Part shown: positions 63,865 through 64,000 of the stretch, piece by piece
Layout of the letters: the number at the start of each line of letters is the position of its first letter
Position numbering within the stretch: position 1 is the first letter of the stretch
NCBI GenBank assembly: GCA_031280645.1
Contig: JAITGL010000010.1
Coordinates: forward strand, 1 to 64,000
Direction: 5' to 3'
Origin: Tannerellaceae bacterium
GTDB taxonomy: Bacteria; Bacteroidota; Bacteroidia; Bacteroidales; Tannerellaceae
DNA: 64,000 nt
Notes under the pieces: generated by a model
The model's database searches: none
Told to the model about the DNA's origin: nothing
The model's input: the letters and a program-made list of their open reading frames with translations, nothing else
Made by a program: the position numbers and the translations under genes

Positions 63865-63952
63865 AAGCAATTTAAGGAATTGGCCTTTTAGCCCTGTCGA
63901 GCGGCTTGCCGGAATGATACCGGAGCTTAGGATATTCCGCCGCCGCTACTGC

Positions 63953-63994
63953 AAAAAAAACGCCGGAGAGCTGATTGGCTAAGTACTCTCCGGC
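63953..63994 (-). terminator. intrinsic terminator for a gene beyond the window edge
   Basis: On the minus strand GCCGGAGAG (63986-63994) pairs with CTCTCCGGC (63962-63970), then G and eight T residues. It shows that the next gene to the right runs toward this window on the minus strand. Confidence 0.85.
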
Positions 63995-64000
63995 TAACTA

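Overview
The window looks like chromosomal DNA of a member of the Bacteroidales (phylum Bacteroidota); the family cannot be fixed from the sequence alone. The support is two SusC/SusD outer-membrane pairs, type IX-secreted giant proteins, 6-bladed beta-propeller lipoproteins, DUF1896, DUF5063, DUF6261 and DUF6326 families, a short-chain threonine dehydrogenase, and promoters of the Bacteroidota type (TTTG at -33, TAnnTTTG at -7). I found no rRNA or tRNA genes.

Layout. 1-10.1 kb: a decayed mobile island. It holds a possible group II intron edge, a truncated and frameshifted conjugative-element topoisomerase, an intact DUF1896 gene, the wreck of the large N6-methylase/SNF2-helicase protein of CTn-type elements, an AT-rich wreck of a large unknown protein, and an ISL3-type transposase remnant. 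10.6-21.9 kb: two SusC/SusD pairs on opposite strands, with an AlaX-like tRNA-editing protein between them. 22-28 kb: a DUF6261 gene, then a menaquinone operon (HAD-hotdog fusion, menF, menD, a GNAT acetyltransferase). 28-30.4 kb: two tandem propeller lipoprotein genes, one frameshifted. 30.9-32.8 kb: kbl and rpiA. 33.3-45 kb: two giant tandem paralogues with FG-GAP-type repeats and a type IX sorting tail. 45.8-50.1 kb: DUF5063, 3'-5' exonuclease, RlmI-type methyltransferase, malate dehydrogenase and TcdA, all on the plus strand. 50.4-59.1 kb: a minus-strand eukaryotic-like signalling cluster (LytTR, membrane FHA, a tiny acidic protein, zinc-ribbon FHA, PP2C phosphatase, Ser/Thr kinase, TPR/outer-membrane protein, Kelch lipoprotein) ending in cysE. 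59.5-62.8 kb: a compact minus-strand operon with an ABC transporter, an SDR and two small envelope proteins. 62.9-63.8 kb: threonine 3-dehydrogenase, the pathway partner of Kbl.

The most unusual signal is not a gene. Six separate intergenic loci carry short palindromic cores repeated at fixed spacing: 14 copies every 21 bp (16.26-16.55 kb), 9 every 42 bp (22.93-23.29 kb), 10 every 41 bp (38.75-39.13 kb), 9 every 41-42 bp (45.31-45.66 kb), 2 at 21 bp (50.26 kb) and 3 at 21 bp (59.36-59.42 kb). The cores differ between most loci but the spacing is always about two or four helical turns. This suggests a common architecture, possibly for phased binding of a DNA- or RNA-binding factor, and I could not match it to a known element class.
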